Shown here piece by piece: positions 24,521 to 34,400 of a stretch of 64,000 nucleotides of DNA. Source of the DNA: DUML01 sp050949905. GTDB taxonomy: Bacteria; Bacillota; Desulfitobacteriia; Desulfitobacteriales; Syntrophobotulaceae. Both the position numbers and the translations under genes were made by a program. The DNA lies in contig JBMNGP010000006.1 of the NCBI GenBank assembly GCA_050949905.1, positions 1 to 64,000 of the forward strand, given 5' to 3'. The notes under the pieces were generated by a model, which ran no database searches, was not told the origin of the DNA, and was given only the letters and a program-made list of their open reading frames with translations. The stretch's first letter is position 1. Each line of letters begins with the position of its first letter.

Positions 24521-26525
24521 CGTTAGTTTTACAGCCTAAATAAAAACAGAAACCCTAAATCCCTTGCGGCATATGGCTTCAAGGGAAAAATTTTATTGAT
24601 TTTTAATCATATTTATGTAGCATAATATGGCACAATATGGTATAATTAAGGTATTACTGGCGAAACGAGGTTTGCATTATGTATCTGAAAAAAACGTATC
24701 GCAAGGAATCAGGTAGAACCTATCTTGTTATTGCCCAGAAATACAGAAATCCAAAAACAAATATTTCTACTGATCGGACTGTTAAGTCCCTTGGTTACTT
24801 AGACGAACTTGCGAAAGAATACGATGATCCTATCGCTCATTTCAAAGAAGTAGCTCGCAAGATGACCGAAGAAGAAAAATCTGAGAAAAAGGTATCCTTG
24901 TCAATCAATATGGATGAAAAGCTTTCTGTCGGTACCGATAACAGAAAAAACTTCGGGTATGCCGCAATACTTAAGATTTACCACGAACTTGGTCTGGATG
25001 TGTTTTTTAAAAATAAATCCAGGCATGAAAATTTTGAGTACAATACAAATTCCATCATGCTTTTGCTTATTGTATCCAGATTCCTTTCCCCCGGCTCCAA
25101 GAAGAAGGCTTTCGAGGAAAAAACTCGGTATTTCGAGCGCTTTAACTTTTCTTTGGCGGATGTTTATCGCTCTCTTACCCACTTTTCTAAGATTTCTAAA
25201 GAATTTCAAAGATATTTGAACGCTCAGATTGCTGCTAAATATGGGCGCAATACTAAGACTATCTATTACGATGTGACGAATTTTTATTTTGAGATTGATC
25301 AAGCGGATGAGTTTCGTAAACATGGATTATCCAAGGAAAAACGACGCGATCCAATTGTGCAGATGGGGCTGGCTATGGATGCCGATGGTATTCCGCTCCA
25401 TTATGAATTATTTCCAGGCAATACGGTAGATAAAGAGACTTTTAGGCCAGTCATTGGTGAAGTGAGAAGAAACTATGATACCGGCAGGGTTATTGTTGTT
25501 GCTGACATGGGGATTATAACGGGAGATAATATTTTTTATCTTCAAGGCAAGGACAAAGGAAAAAATTTTAATGGCTATGTTTTTAGTTTTTCGGTTAGAG
25601 GCGGTACTAAGGATTTTAAGGAGTATGTCCTCTCTGCTAAAGGCTATGTAGGCAAAGATGGCAAGCCTGTTGATGAGGACACTGATTTTAAGATTAAAAG
25701 CAGGATAATTGCCCGGGATATCAATGTGACGCTCTCTAGCGGAAAAAAAGTTAAGAAAACGGTGTATGAAAAGCAGGTAGTTTTCTGGGCAAGAAAATAT
25801 GCTTTGAAGGCTCAGGCAGAGCGTGAAGAAGTTTTGAAAAAGGCTTATGATCTCGCTTCTAATCCTCAAAAATATACGAAGGCCACTTCTTACGGCGCGG
25901 CCAAGTATGTGAAGAATTTGAAGTTTGATGAAAAAACCGGGGAAATTCTTAAAGTTAAAGAGCGTCCTGTCCTTGATTACGCAAAAGTCGCTGAAGAAGC
26001 AAAGTATGATGGCTACTACGCTATTGTCACCAGTGAATTGGATATGTCTGATATTGAAGTGATTGAGACTTACCGCGGTCTTTGGGAGATTGAAGAGACT
26101 TTTCGCGTGACTAAAGGGGTACTGGAAACTCGGCCGGTTTATGTGTCACTTCAGGATCATATTAATGCTCACTTTCTGACTTGTTTCATAGCCCTTACTA
26201 TTATGCGAATTATGCAAAAGAAAACCGACAAGCTTTACTCTGCCGAAAGAGATTATTGAATGTCTAAATAAAATCTCCTGTTCCAATGAGTATGAAAATA
26301 TCTATTTGTTTGATTATAGAAGTGAGATTTCTGATGCGATTGGCGATGCTCTGGGAATTGATTTTACGAATAAGAGACTTCGTCTTGGAGATATTAAAAA
26401 AATTTTGGCGCAGGCCAAAAAATGAGGTGTTACACTACATATTTATGACAAAATCAAAAGACCGCTATCCCGCTTGTATCAAGGGATTGCGGCCGTTTTT
26501 TTGTAGATTTGCTGCAAAAGTCAGG
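24521..26525 (+). mobile_element. IS1634-type (IS4-like) element
   Basis: The 2005-bp element lies between perfect 63-bp direct repeats. Its ends are imperfect inverted repeats: CGTTAGTTTTACAGC on the left and CCTGACTTTTGCAGC read inward from the right. Long, variable target duplications are known for IS1634. Confidence 0.8.
24679..26425 (+). pseudogene. IS1634-type transposase, frameshifted near the C-terminus
   Basis: The open frame to 26259 encodes 526 residues with YYDVTNFYFE (first Asp), VVADMGIITG (second Asp) and YRGLWEIEETFRVTKG with the catalytic Glu. This is the IS1634/IS4-like pattern. After KTDKLYSAERDY it stops. Another frame continues with PKEIIECLNKISC and reads to the stop at 26425 (ILAQAKK), so a small indel near 26240 removes about 55 C-terminal residues. 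The catalytic core is intact; activity is uncertain. A TATAAT box and two copies of an AATATGG motif lie just upstream of the ATG. Confidence 0.88.
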
Positions 26526-26588
26526 TTATAATCATAGTTTTAGAAAGTCAAGGTCAAAAGCCGCTAAAACCTCTGCCAATTTTAACCT
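26526..26588 (+). repeat. 63-bp direct repeat, right copy, flanking the IS1634-type element
   Basis: Perfect copy of 24458-24520, starting at the right end of the IS1634-type element. Confidence 0.85.
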
Positions 26589-26632
26589 TTGAACTGAACC
26601 AAATCTTACAAGGACATTGATATCGTTAAGCT

Positions 26633-26926
26633 TTAAGCCAACAAATATTTCAATTCCTGAATTTCTTCTTCCTTTAAAGAAGCAAAGCGGTCACCTTCTT
26701 TGCGGCAGAAGAAACAAAGTCCAAAAATTGGGTCTCCTTGAATTACTCTGTTTAGATCAAGAGCTTTTTTATGCCCAAGATCATTAAACAAAAGGCAAAT
26801 ACCGTCATCGTCCATTTCTATTACCCCTAAGGGGCCATCCAAAAACTCTTCTATTACTTGAACATCATTGCTTATTTGAAATAATTCAGGTTTTTCCCCT
26901 GGACGACATAACAATACAGTTATCAT
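26633..26926 (-). CDS. DUF3846-like small protein
   Basis: The 97-residue protein starts MITVLLCRPGEKPELFQI, with a later GVIEMDDDGICLLFNDLG block and NRVIQGDPIFGLCFFC. These are features of DUF3846, a family common in Firmicutes and mobile elements without an established role. The ATG at 26926 is preferred; the frame stays open to 26950. It is 26 bases downstream of the lutB-like gene and may be co-transcribed with it. No link to that pathway is known to me. Confidence 0.55.
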   Translation of the reverse strand: MITVLLCRPGEKPELFQISNDVQVIEEFLDGPLGVIEMDDDGICLLFNDLGHKKALDLNRVIQGDPIFGLCFFCRKEGDRFASLKEEEIQELKYLLA

Positions 26927-26952
26927 TCCCACTCTAACACTTCCCTTCAATA

Positions 26953-28152
26953 TTAATCGGAAACCACTTTACTCCTCAGTTTCCCAACCATTGACGGAAC
27001 ATCAATATGCATAGGGCACCGTTCTATACAGCGGCCGCATCTTAAACAAGTATAAAGCATAGGCGCCGCCATCTCAACCCCACCGTCGACGAATGTTGTC
27101 CATACCGAACCAATCCCACTAAGATAGGTTCGGCCATAATATCCTGCAGTTACTTGAAAAACCGGGCATTCATACATACAACCGCCACAGCGTAAACAAT
27201 GAAGGGCTTGTTTAAAGCTCTCCTCTTTCATCATCTGGCTTCGTCCGTTGTCTACAAATATTACATAAAATTCTTTAGGCCCATGGGCACCGTAGGTAGT
27301 AACCTTTTCAATGTCCCCAGTTTTACTGGGGCCGCTGACTACATTCAAATAACTTGGTGCTGTATAATTCGCATACCTCCAAGTTACCTCAGAAACCTTC
27401 ATAGCATCTAGGAAAGTTGGCACTAGTTTTTCAATCCCAACCATCACAATGTGCACCGGCGGTGCTCCGGTACAGAGCCTGACATTACCCTCATTTTCAA
27501 TGATAACTACTTGGCCGGTATCAGCCGCAACAACATTAGCCCCACTAAGGCCAACATCGGCATTAAAATACTTTTCACGTAAGAATTCTCTAACAATCTC
27601 TACTTCCTGAGCAATATCCGGGGGAACTTCTTTTTGGAAAAACTCCGAAAATATTTCCGCTACCTGTTCCCTGGGGACGTGAATTGCCGGTGAAAGAATA
27701 TGCATAGGGCGATCATTTTTCAGCTGGAGTATAAATTCTCCTAAATCCGTTTCCCAGACCTCGTTTCCAGCCTCCTCCAGACCATGCCGCAGCCGGAGTT
27801 CTTCTCCCAACATGCTCTTGCCTTTAACCACGGTTTTACCGATACCGATAATCTCCGTAATTATCTTTAAGGCTTCTGCCCTGTCCTTGGCAAAAAAAGC
27901 TTTCCCTTTGTTTTTTTCAATAGCTTCCATGGCTTGAGCTAAAAGTTCTTGATTATGCTGGATAGAATACTCTTTAATTTTTCTTACCTCGTTAGCTAAT
28001 TCCGGAGTATGTGGATATCTCTCCAGAGCATTTGCCACGTTCTCCCGGTAAGACTTTACTGCTCGGGTCATAGCGTTATTAATATTAGTATCCTTACTGG
28101 CTTTATTTAAGCTTTTGGTATAAACACTCAGTTCTTTATTTAAATCCACCAT
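26953..28152 (-). CDS. LutB/LldF-like LUD and 4Fe-4S protein
   Basis: The 399-residue protein has an N-terminal LUD (DUF162) domain (about 40-290, e.g. VGLSGANVVAADTGQVVIIENEGN). Two 4Fe-4S motifs follow (CLRCGGCMYECPVF about 310-325 and CLRCGRCIERCP about 360-372). LutB works with LutA, and usually LutC, in oxidation of L-lactate or related hydroxyacids. It is shorter than Bacillus LutB (about 475). The gene overlaps the lutA-like stop by one base (TAATG). No lutC is present. The substrate is inferred only in general terms. Confidence 0.82.
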   Translation of the reverse strand: MVDLNKELSVYTKSLNKASKDTNINNAMTRAVKSYRENVANALERYPHTPELANEVRKIKEYSIQHNQELLAQAMEAIEKNKGKAFFAKDRAEALKIITEIIGIGKTVVKGKSMLGEELRLRHGLEEAGNEVWETDLGEFILQLKNDRPMHILSPAIHVPREQVAEIFSEFFQKEVPPDIAQEVEIVREFLREKYFNADVGLSGANVVAADTGQVVIIENEGNVRLCTGAPPVHIVMVGIEKLVPTFLDAMKVSEVTWRYANYTAPSYLNVVSGPSKTGDIEKVTTYGAHGPKEFYVIFVDNGRSQMMKEESFKQALHCLRCGGCMYECPVFQVTAGYYGRTYLSGIGSVWTTFVDGGVEMAAPMLYTCLRCGRCIERCPMHIDVPSMVGKLRSKVVSD

Positions 28153-29153
28153 TACTTTTCATACCCCCTATATAAGAATTCAACGATATCCTCAAGTAGT
28201 ATTTGAGTTTCATTGGGCTTGCCTAGCCCGCTTTGAAGAGCCGACAAACAATAAGGACACGATGTTAAGGCTGTCAAAGCCCCGGTATCCGCCAATTCTC
28301 TTACTCTCCTACCGGCTACAATTTTAGATATTTCCGGAAATAACATCTTACTGGGGCCTCCACAGCAAGTTGTCCATTCTTTATTTCTAAAAGGTTCGGC
28401 ATATTGAACCCCAACTGACTCCAGGATTTCTCTTAATTCTTGGGATATACCCAACTCCCTGGCCAGTCGGCAGGAATCATGGATAACTACCGGGGAGGCG
28501 GCCTGAACCGGCGGCAAGAGTTCTTTCCTTTGCCAGACCATTTCAATGAAAGTAGCAACTTCAATTTGAGGAAAATCTACAAACTTGGGGTAGATTAGCT
28601 TTAACATTTCGGCTGCGTGTGGTGAGAGGCAAACTATAGTTTTTGCTTCAGTCTTGCGAATACTTTCAGCCAGCCTGAGGGCATATTGACGCAAGTCCTG
28701 CCAAAAACCCAATTCGTAAAGAAGCGCTCCGCTGTAAAGCTCGCCCTCGTTATCGTAGCAGATCTCATAACCTAATTGCTGTAAGATGAATACTGCTTTA
28801 TAGTTAATAGAAAAATATCTTTCCTTATCCTTAGCGAATAATGACGCATAGATTTTCTCAGCGTTGATACCGGTCAGGTTAACAATTTTCCTGGCTTCCA
28901 TCAGCCAAGAAAACAACTTACTGTTGGTATCGACATAGCTAATCGTTTTAACAAGGGAATCAATATAAGGAAGGAGCTGATATTCACCCCCTGTATAAAA
29001 AAGAATATCCCCTTTTAAAGACAAAGATAAATCTTTGACCCAAGTAGATGTCTCCTTGGGTTTTAGAGCTAACGGGCTTCCATATTTAACAATATTATCT
29101 CGCAGTATTTCTAAAACAGGGGGTATCTTCTTTGTCATTTCTTGTGCCCACAA
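28152..29153 (-). CDS. LutA/GlpC/HdrB-like CCG-domain iron-sulfur protein
   Basis: The 333-residue protein ends in a CCG (DUF224) domain: VIHDSCRLARELG, then EWTTCCGGPSKMLFPEISK and TSCPYCLSAL. Such Cys-rich modules coordinate an unusual Fe-S cluster in LutA, GlpC and HdrB. The N-terminal half lacks the first clear CCG motif of canonical LutA, so the protein is a variant. It is co-transcribed and coupled with the lutB-like gene. The expected role is electron transfer in hydroxyacid oxidation, by family analogy. Confidence 0.75.
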   Translation of the reverse strand: MWAQEMTKKIPPVLEILRDNIVKYGSPLALKPKETSTWVKDLSLSLKGDILFYTGGEYQLLPYIDSLVKTISYVDTNSKLFSWLMEARKIVNLTGINAEKIYASLFAKDKERYFSINYKAVFILQQLGYEICYDNEGELYSGALLYELGFWQDLRQYALRLAESIRKTEAKTIVCLSPHAAEMLKLIYPKFVDFPQIEVATFIEMVWQRKELLPPVQAASPVVIHDSCRLARELGISQELREILESVGVQYAEPFRNKEWTTCCGGPSKMLFPEISKIVAGRRVRELADTGALTALTSCPYCLSALQSGLGKPNETQILLEDIVEFLYRGYEK

Positions 29154-29471
29154 CCCTTCAGTAAGTCGTACTTGTACTGTTAATAGATACTATATTATTT
29201 AATACATAATACTGACATTAGTAAATGGGTTTAAAGAAAGTATTCTGTATACTCGATTACTGTTTAAAAAGAGAAGCTCTTTCTGGATAATTTTTTGATA
29301 TTAAACGTTTTTTTTAAAGATTAAAGCATTTTTATTTCAATTATATCCGAAGTTTAATAATTATAAATATTGCAAACTTTTAAGCATATTTAGTTAATTT
29401 CTAGCTTTAGATTTGATGTTATGATAAGATAATGATAGCAATTTTAGACCACCGTTTAGAGAGGAGATCCT

Positions 29472-30311
29472 ATGGATAGCAATACCGTTGCCCAAAAACC
29501 AAGGAAAACTTTGCTGAAAATACTACCAATTCTGCTGATAATTGCATTAATTGCTGCTCTTATTGTCTTTAAAGCTTATGTTATTATTGAGCCCGGCCAT
29601 AGAGGTGTAGTTGTCCAGCTTGGCGCTGTGCAACCCACTGTCCTTAATGAAGGATTTCATTTTAAAGTCCCTTTTGTCCAAGAAATAATTCCGGTTGAAG
29701 TCCGGGTTCAAAAAGCGCAGTCTGAGGAAACAACTTCCTCCAAAGACTTACAAGTAGTAAATACGATTATAGCTGTTAATTACCGCCTTGACCCTAATAA
29801 CGTCAATATCCTCTATCAAGAAGTCGGCTTGTCGTATAAGGAAAAAATTGTTGATCCCGCCATAGGTGAATCCTTAAAGGCTGTTACAGCCCAGTACACA
29901 GCTGAAGAACTGATTTCCAAAAGGTCTGAGGTAAGTCATAAAGTCAAAGAAACCTTAAGTGAGAAACTGGCTACTTATTTCATGCTTCTGGATGAGATTA
30001 ACATTACGGAATTTAAATTCAGCCCGGAATTTAATCAGGCTATTGAACAGAAACAAATTGCTGAGCAGCAAGCCTTAAAGGCGAATCTTGATTTACAGCG
30101 TATTGAAATTGAAGCCCAACAAAAGATTGAACAAGCGAAAGCTGAAGCCGAAGCACTAAAACTGCAAAAGGATCAAATCACTCCCGAATTGATAGAACTC
30201 CGCAGAATTGAAGCCCAGTTAGAAGCTATAAAAAAATGGGATGGAAAACTTCCCTCGGTTACTGGAACAGGAGCAATTCCCTTTTTGAATATAAATGAAT
30301 TAAAAGAATAA
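29472..30311 (+). CDS. SPFH/band 7 (prohibitin/HflC-like) membrane protein
   Basis: The 279-residue protein has one N-terminal membrane segment (about 14-36) and then an SPFH domain (AYVIIEPGHRGVVVQLGAV, FHFKVPFVQEIIPVEVRVQK, TIIAVNYRLDP). A long helical coiled coil rich in Glu/Lys/Gln/Ala follows (about 175-240). Prohibitin-like proteins form membrane-bound ring assemblies and modulate membrane proteases. GAGAGGAGATC precedes the ATG. The 3' end is 20 or fewer bases from a group II intron relic, which did not damage the gene. The 318-base gap to the divergent lutA-like gene holds no other feature that I can support. Confidence 0.9.
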   Translation: MDSNTVAQKPRKTLLKILPILLIIALIAALIVFKAYVIIEPGHRGVVVQLGAVQPTVLNEGFHFKVPFVQEIIPVEVRVQKAQSEETTSSKDLQVVNTIIAVNYRLDPNNVNILYQEVGLSYKEKIVDPAIGESLKAVTAQYTAEELISKRSEVSHKVKETLSEKLATYFMLLDEINITEFKFSPEFNQAIEQKQIAEQQALKANLDLQRIEIEAQQKIEQAKAEAEALKLQKDQITPELIELRRIEAQLEAIKKWDGKLPSVTGTGAIPFLNINELKE

Positions 30312-30315
30312 AACT

Positions 30316-30834
30316 TAGACTTAAATGGACATGGGCACTCCGATTCGGTCGGAAACCGTAACTGCTGTCTGAGAACTGCTTCTCAAAGATGGGGGACAGC
30401 ACTTGAGTTATCGCTTGTTGGATAAGTCTGTCCACGACGGTTGGGATTCCTAGTTTTCTGGTCTTCCCGTTCTCCTTGGGTATTTCTACCCTTCGCACGG
30501 GTTTTGGACGGTATTTGCCGTCCCGGAGGGACTCTATGAGTTCCTTCTTGTGTTCTCTCAGGAAGGGTAGAAGTTCATCCACCTGCATACCATCGATTCC
30601 ACCTGCGCCTTTGTTCCTCATGACCTGTTTATAGGCTCGATTGAGATTCTCGGCATTCAGAATTTCCTCCAGCAGTCCTTCCGTCTGTTTGTTCGTGTTG
30701 GTGCTGTCGGTTTCGGTTATCCTCGATGACGCACACACTTCTGCATACTCTTTCTGTTCCGCAGATACCCTTTGCAGATAGTCTTCGAAGCGAAGTTGTC
30801 TGTGTTTTAAATTGCCACTTTTGGTAACCTTCAT
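30316..30834 (-). pseudogene. Group II intron reverse transcriptase, N-terminal fragment
   Basis: The fragment encodes RT0-RT2 of an LtrA-like protein: RAYKQVMRNKGAGGIDGMQVDELL, YRPKPVRRVEIPKENGKTRKLGIPTVVDRLIQQAI, YGFRPNRSAH. It breaks off after SAHVH, where the frame runs into the 3' flank of the SPFH gene. The catalytic YADD, maturase domain and intron 3' end are missing. It differs in sequence from the two introns at 46891-48791 and 51846-56990. It is a dead relic. Confidence 0.88.
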
Positions 30835-30897
30835 AAAGAGGAGCCCGAAGCAAATGTGCTTGGGGCTCTTTCGATAATTCCAGGATTTGGTCCTTGC

Positions 30898-31326
30898 TTA
30901 TTCTAAGCTATAGGTTTGGTCATATTCGTGTTTTAAATCATCCTGGACGTCATTTAACGCATACTTAACATCTGAGGAGTATAATCCTTCCCGCGGAATA
31001 AAGGTCTGACACTCGGTTTGAATAGGAGCTGTTGCTACCGCGCTAACTATTTTGACATGAGGAGCATAACACATTTCTCCTTGGTTATATTCACAATTGA
31101 TAGCTGTACATTCTACTTCGGGACTGGTTATAAAAACATTATAATTGTTATCATTATTTAAATATTTTAGGGAAGCTTCCCGGTCGTCATCTAAGGAAAA
31201 GGTTGAGCAGTAAGTAAACCTCCCTCCCATAGTATCCTCGCCTCTTACCAGAATTTCCGAAGCGGTACAAATTCTCTCCAGGTTAAATACACACTTTTCG
31301 GCTTCGCAGCGTAATTCAACATCCAT
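30898..31326 (-). CDS. DUF1540 domain protein with two Cys-rich repeats
   Basis: The 142-residue protein has two DUF1540-like units: CEAEKCVFNLERICTASEI...C near the start and CTAINCEYNQGEMCYAPHV...C (about 73-110). Each has four Cys spaced as in this small, probably metal-binding domain found in Firmicutes. The C-terminus is acidic. Function is unknown. The gene follows the glucan synthase gene on the same strand after about 80 bases. Confidence 0.8.
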   Translation of the reverse strand: MDVELRCEAEKCVFNLERICTASEILVRGEDTMGGRFTYCSTFSLDDDREASLKYLNNDNNYNVFITSPEVECTAINCEYNQGEMCYAPHVKIVSAVATAPIQTECQTFIPREGLYSSDVKYALNDVQDDLKHEYDQTYSLE

Positions 31327-31408
31327 ATTTATCCCTGCTTTCTTCTATAATGAGATCATCCTAGAAGTATTTTTTACTTATTAGAAAATCTTATGCCCAT
31401 AAAAACAG

Positions 31409-34400
31409 CTACATAAAAACTTCTACAGAATGTTCACCTCCATCATCCTTTAACTCAATTGAATAACTATTCAACTCTACCCCATCAAGATAAATACCCC
31501 GCTTGTCTAAATTATTAAATTTAACCGTAATATTATAAGCAGTACTCTTAAATCGATATTTAAGCAAATACTCACGCCAGCTGGTAGGTACACAGGGTGA
31601 AAAATTAAGTTGGTTATTTTTCAGGTTAAAGCCCAGTATTCCTTCTAAAGCCACTTGATACATCCAGCCGGCCGAACCGGTATACCATGTCCAGCCTCCC
31701 CGGCCCACATTGGGACTAACCGCATAAACATCGGCTGCCACAACATAAGGCTCTACCTTATATTTAAGAACTTCAGAATTGGTGCGGGCATGATTAATAG
31801 GGTTAAGCATATTAAAAAGCTCTAGAGCTTTCTCCCTTTCCTTAAGCTTGGTAAAAGCTAAGACAGACCAAAGAGCCCCGTGCGTATATTGGCCCCCGTT
31901 TTCCCGCACTCCGGGAATATAACCTCTTATATAACCTGGATTTTTATCTGTTTTATCAAAAGCAGGGGTAAAGAGTTTCAATATGCCTTCTTCTCTATTC
32001 CACAAATATTTTTCGACAGCTTGCATACCATCCTTGGCTCTGCTTTCTTTGGCACTTCCCGAGATAACCGCCCAAGATTGAGCAAGAGAATCGATTTGGC
32101 ATTCTGTATTGAGTATGGAACCGAGCGGTGAACCATCATCATAATAGGCACGGCGATACCAAGCCCCATCCCAGGCATTTTTTTCTATGTTTGCTGTCAA
32201 TATAACTATGATTTCCTGGTATCGACGTACTCTTTCTTCATCCCCTTTTCTTTGACAAATAGGGAGGAAACTTTTAAGCATGGTTATTATAAACCAGCCT
32301 AACCAGACGCTTTCCCCCTTCCCTTCCCTGCCAATGGCGCTAAAGCCGTCATTCCAATCTCCGGTACCAATGAGGGGTAAACCATGTTCACCAAACTTCA
32401 AGCTGCGGTCGATTGCTCGTACGCAGTGTTCATAGACTGATGCCCACTCTTCAGTCACTTTGGGGATTGCATAGCGCTCATCTTCATCTTGATTCAGGAG
32501 TTCTTGATCGAGAAAGGGTGTTTTTTCGTCGAGGATGCTTTCATCCCCTGTATGTTCTATATAATCGGCTGTGACATAGGGCAGCCAGAGAAGATCATCA
32601 GAGAACTTAGTCCTGATCCCTTTTCCTTGCTCAGGATGCCACCAATGCTGAACATCACCCTCCGGAAACTGCCTGGAACTATGAATAATTATTTGTTTTC
32701 TGGCTAGTTCCGGTTTAATAACAGCAAGAGCCATGACATCTTGCAGTTGATCGCGAAAACCAAACGCACCTCCTGATTGATAAAAGGCGGAACGTGCCCA
32801 GATCCTGCATACTAAGGTTTGATAAAGAAGCCAGCGGTTAAACAGAAGATCAAGCGCCTTCTCCGGAGTGCTAATCTGAATAGTAGTCAAAAGGTCGTCC
32901 CAATATTTTAGCACTTCAGCATACCAGGCTGTTAATTGCTCAGTGCTGCTTGCTTCTTTTATTAATGCTGAAGCAGCTTCTTGATCCACTGCATCTCCAA
33001 GGAGAAAATATACTGTTCTTTCGGCTTGAGGCTCAATAGTTAGCTCTACCTGGAGCACCGCACAAGGATCAATCCCTTGAACTTCTTTGGCTATAAGCTC
33101 CTGCTGTTCCAAGGCAAGAGGATTCTTAAGGCTCCGATTGATACCAATAAAACCTTGGCGATCAACTGTAAAAGATTTTACTTTTTCGCCCCAACAGGTC
33201 AGAAAGGCCAGACGACCCCTGAATTCCTCCTGATAAACATTTCGGCAATAAACAGTATTATCTTGGACTTCAGTTACTAAATAGGGGGCATTTTGTTCCC
33301 TGCTAACCCCTAAGACCCATTCCACATAATAATAAGCCGCAAGCTTCTTAGGGGAATCAGTGATGTTGTTTAAAGTTAATTTTATTATTTTGAGATTTTT
33401 TGCTAAGGGAACATAGATTGTTGTTTCCTGCCGAATTCCCTGAGACACATGTTCAAACTTGCTATACCCTTGTCCATGGCGAATCAGATAGGGTTGTCTA
33501 TCTTTAGCGGGCTGAGGGGTTGGCGACCAGTAATAGCCCGTACTTTCATCCCGCAAATACAAGGCTTCACCACTAAGATCGAGGATCGGATCGTTAAACC
33601 AGGGAGTAAGCTTATATTCTCTGCTGTTCTGCGACCAAGTATAGCTGGAGCCTGCTTCAGTAATGAGGGTGCCAAAGCTCGGGTTGGCTAAAACATTAAC
33701 CCAGGGTAAAGGGGTATTCTTATCATTTTCCAAAAGAATTTGATACTCCAATCCATCGGGGGAAAACCCGCCATACCCATTATAAAACAGCAATTGCTCT
33801 TTAACTTCATTGCCTGTTAACCCGAAACTGCTATCTGGTGTAATCTCCGAGCCGGAACCGGTTAATTCCAGATCTTTCTTTTGGCGCGGAGCTAGGTATT
33901 CGGCTATCCGCAAAAGTTTTTTGATTTGATTGGGCAGAGAGCCGTTTTCACCGGAAAAAATCAGGCGGGCAACGGTGTGCAGTAAGAGTACCGCTTCCTG
34001 GGGAAGCTGGTCTTTTTTTAATATAAATACTCCTCCCGGTTTGTTAACTAATTTGCGGACGTGACTTAAACTGATTTTTTCCTGGATCATTTCTTGAATT
34101 GACTGGAAATAACCGCTTTTATCTTCATTCAGAATAACCAGATCTATGAATAACCCTTTAATTTTCCAGTACTCATGGATCTTAAGCATCTGATCCACTA
34201 ATTTTAAATGATTATTATCTTGAATTTTAAGCAAAACCAGCGGTAAATCCCCGGAAATACCGAAAGGCCAAAGAGCAGACTGCCCCAACTTATTGTTCTT
34301 AATATTAATCGAACGGCGCAGAGGACCGGGAAATATAACCTGACCGGCCAAACTGGAAAGTTGATTGGCTTCCTCAAAACTTAAATTCAAATTAGTTAAT

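Noticed and set aside
26953..29153. Complete lutABC lactate operon
   Set aside because: No LutC is encoded; the next gene is a DUF3846-like protein, and the LutA-like protein lacks a clear first CCG motif.
30259..30834. Functional group II intron next to the SPFH gene
   Set aside because: The reverse transcriptase stops before its active site and no intron 3' end follows.
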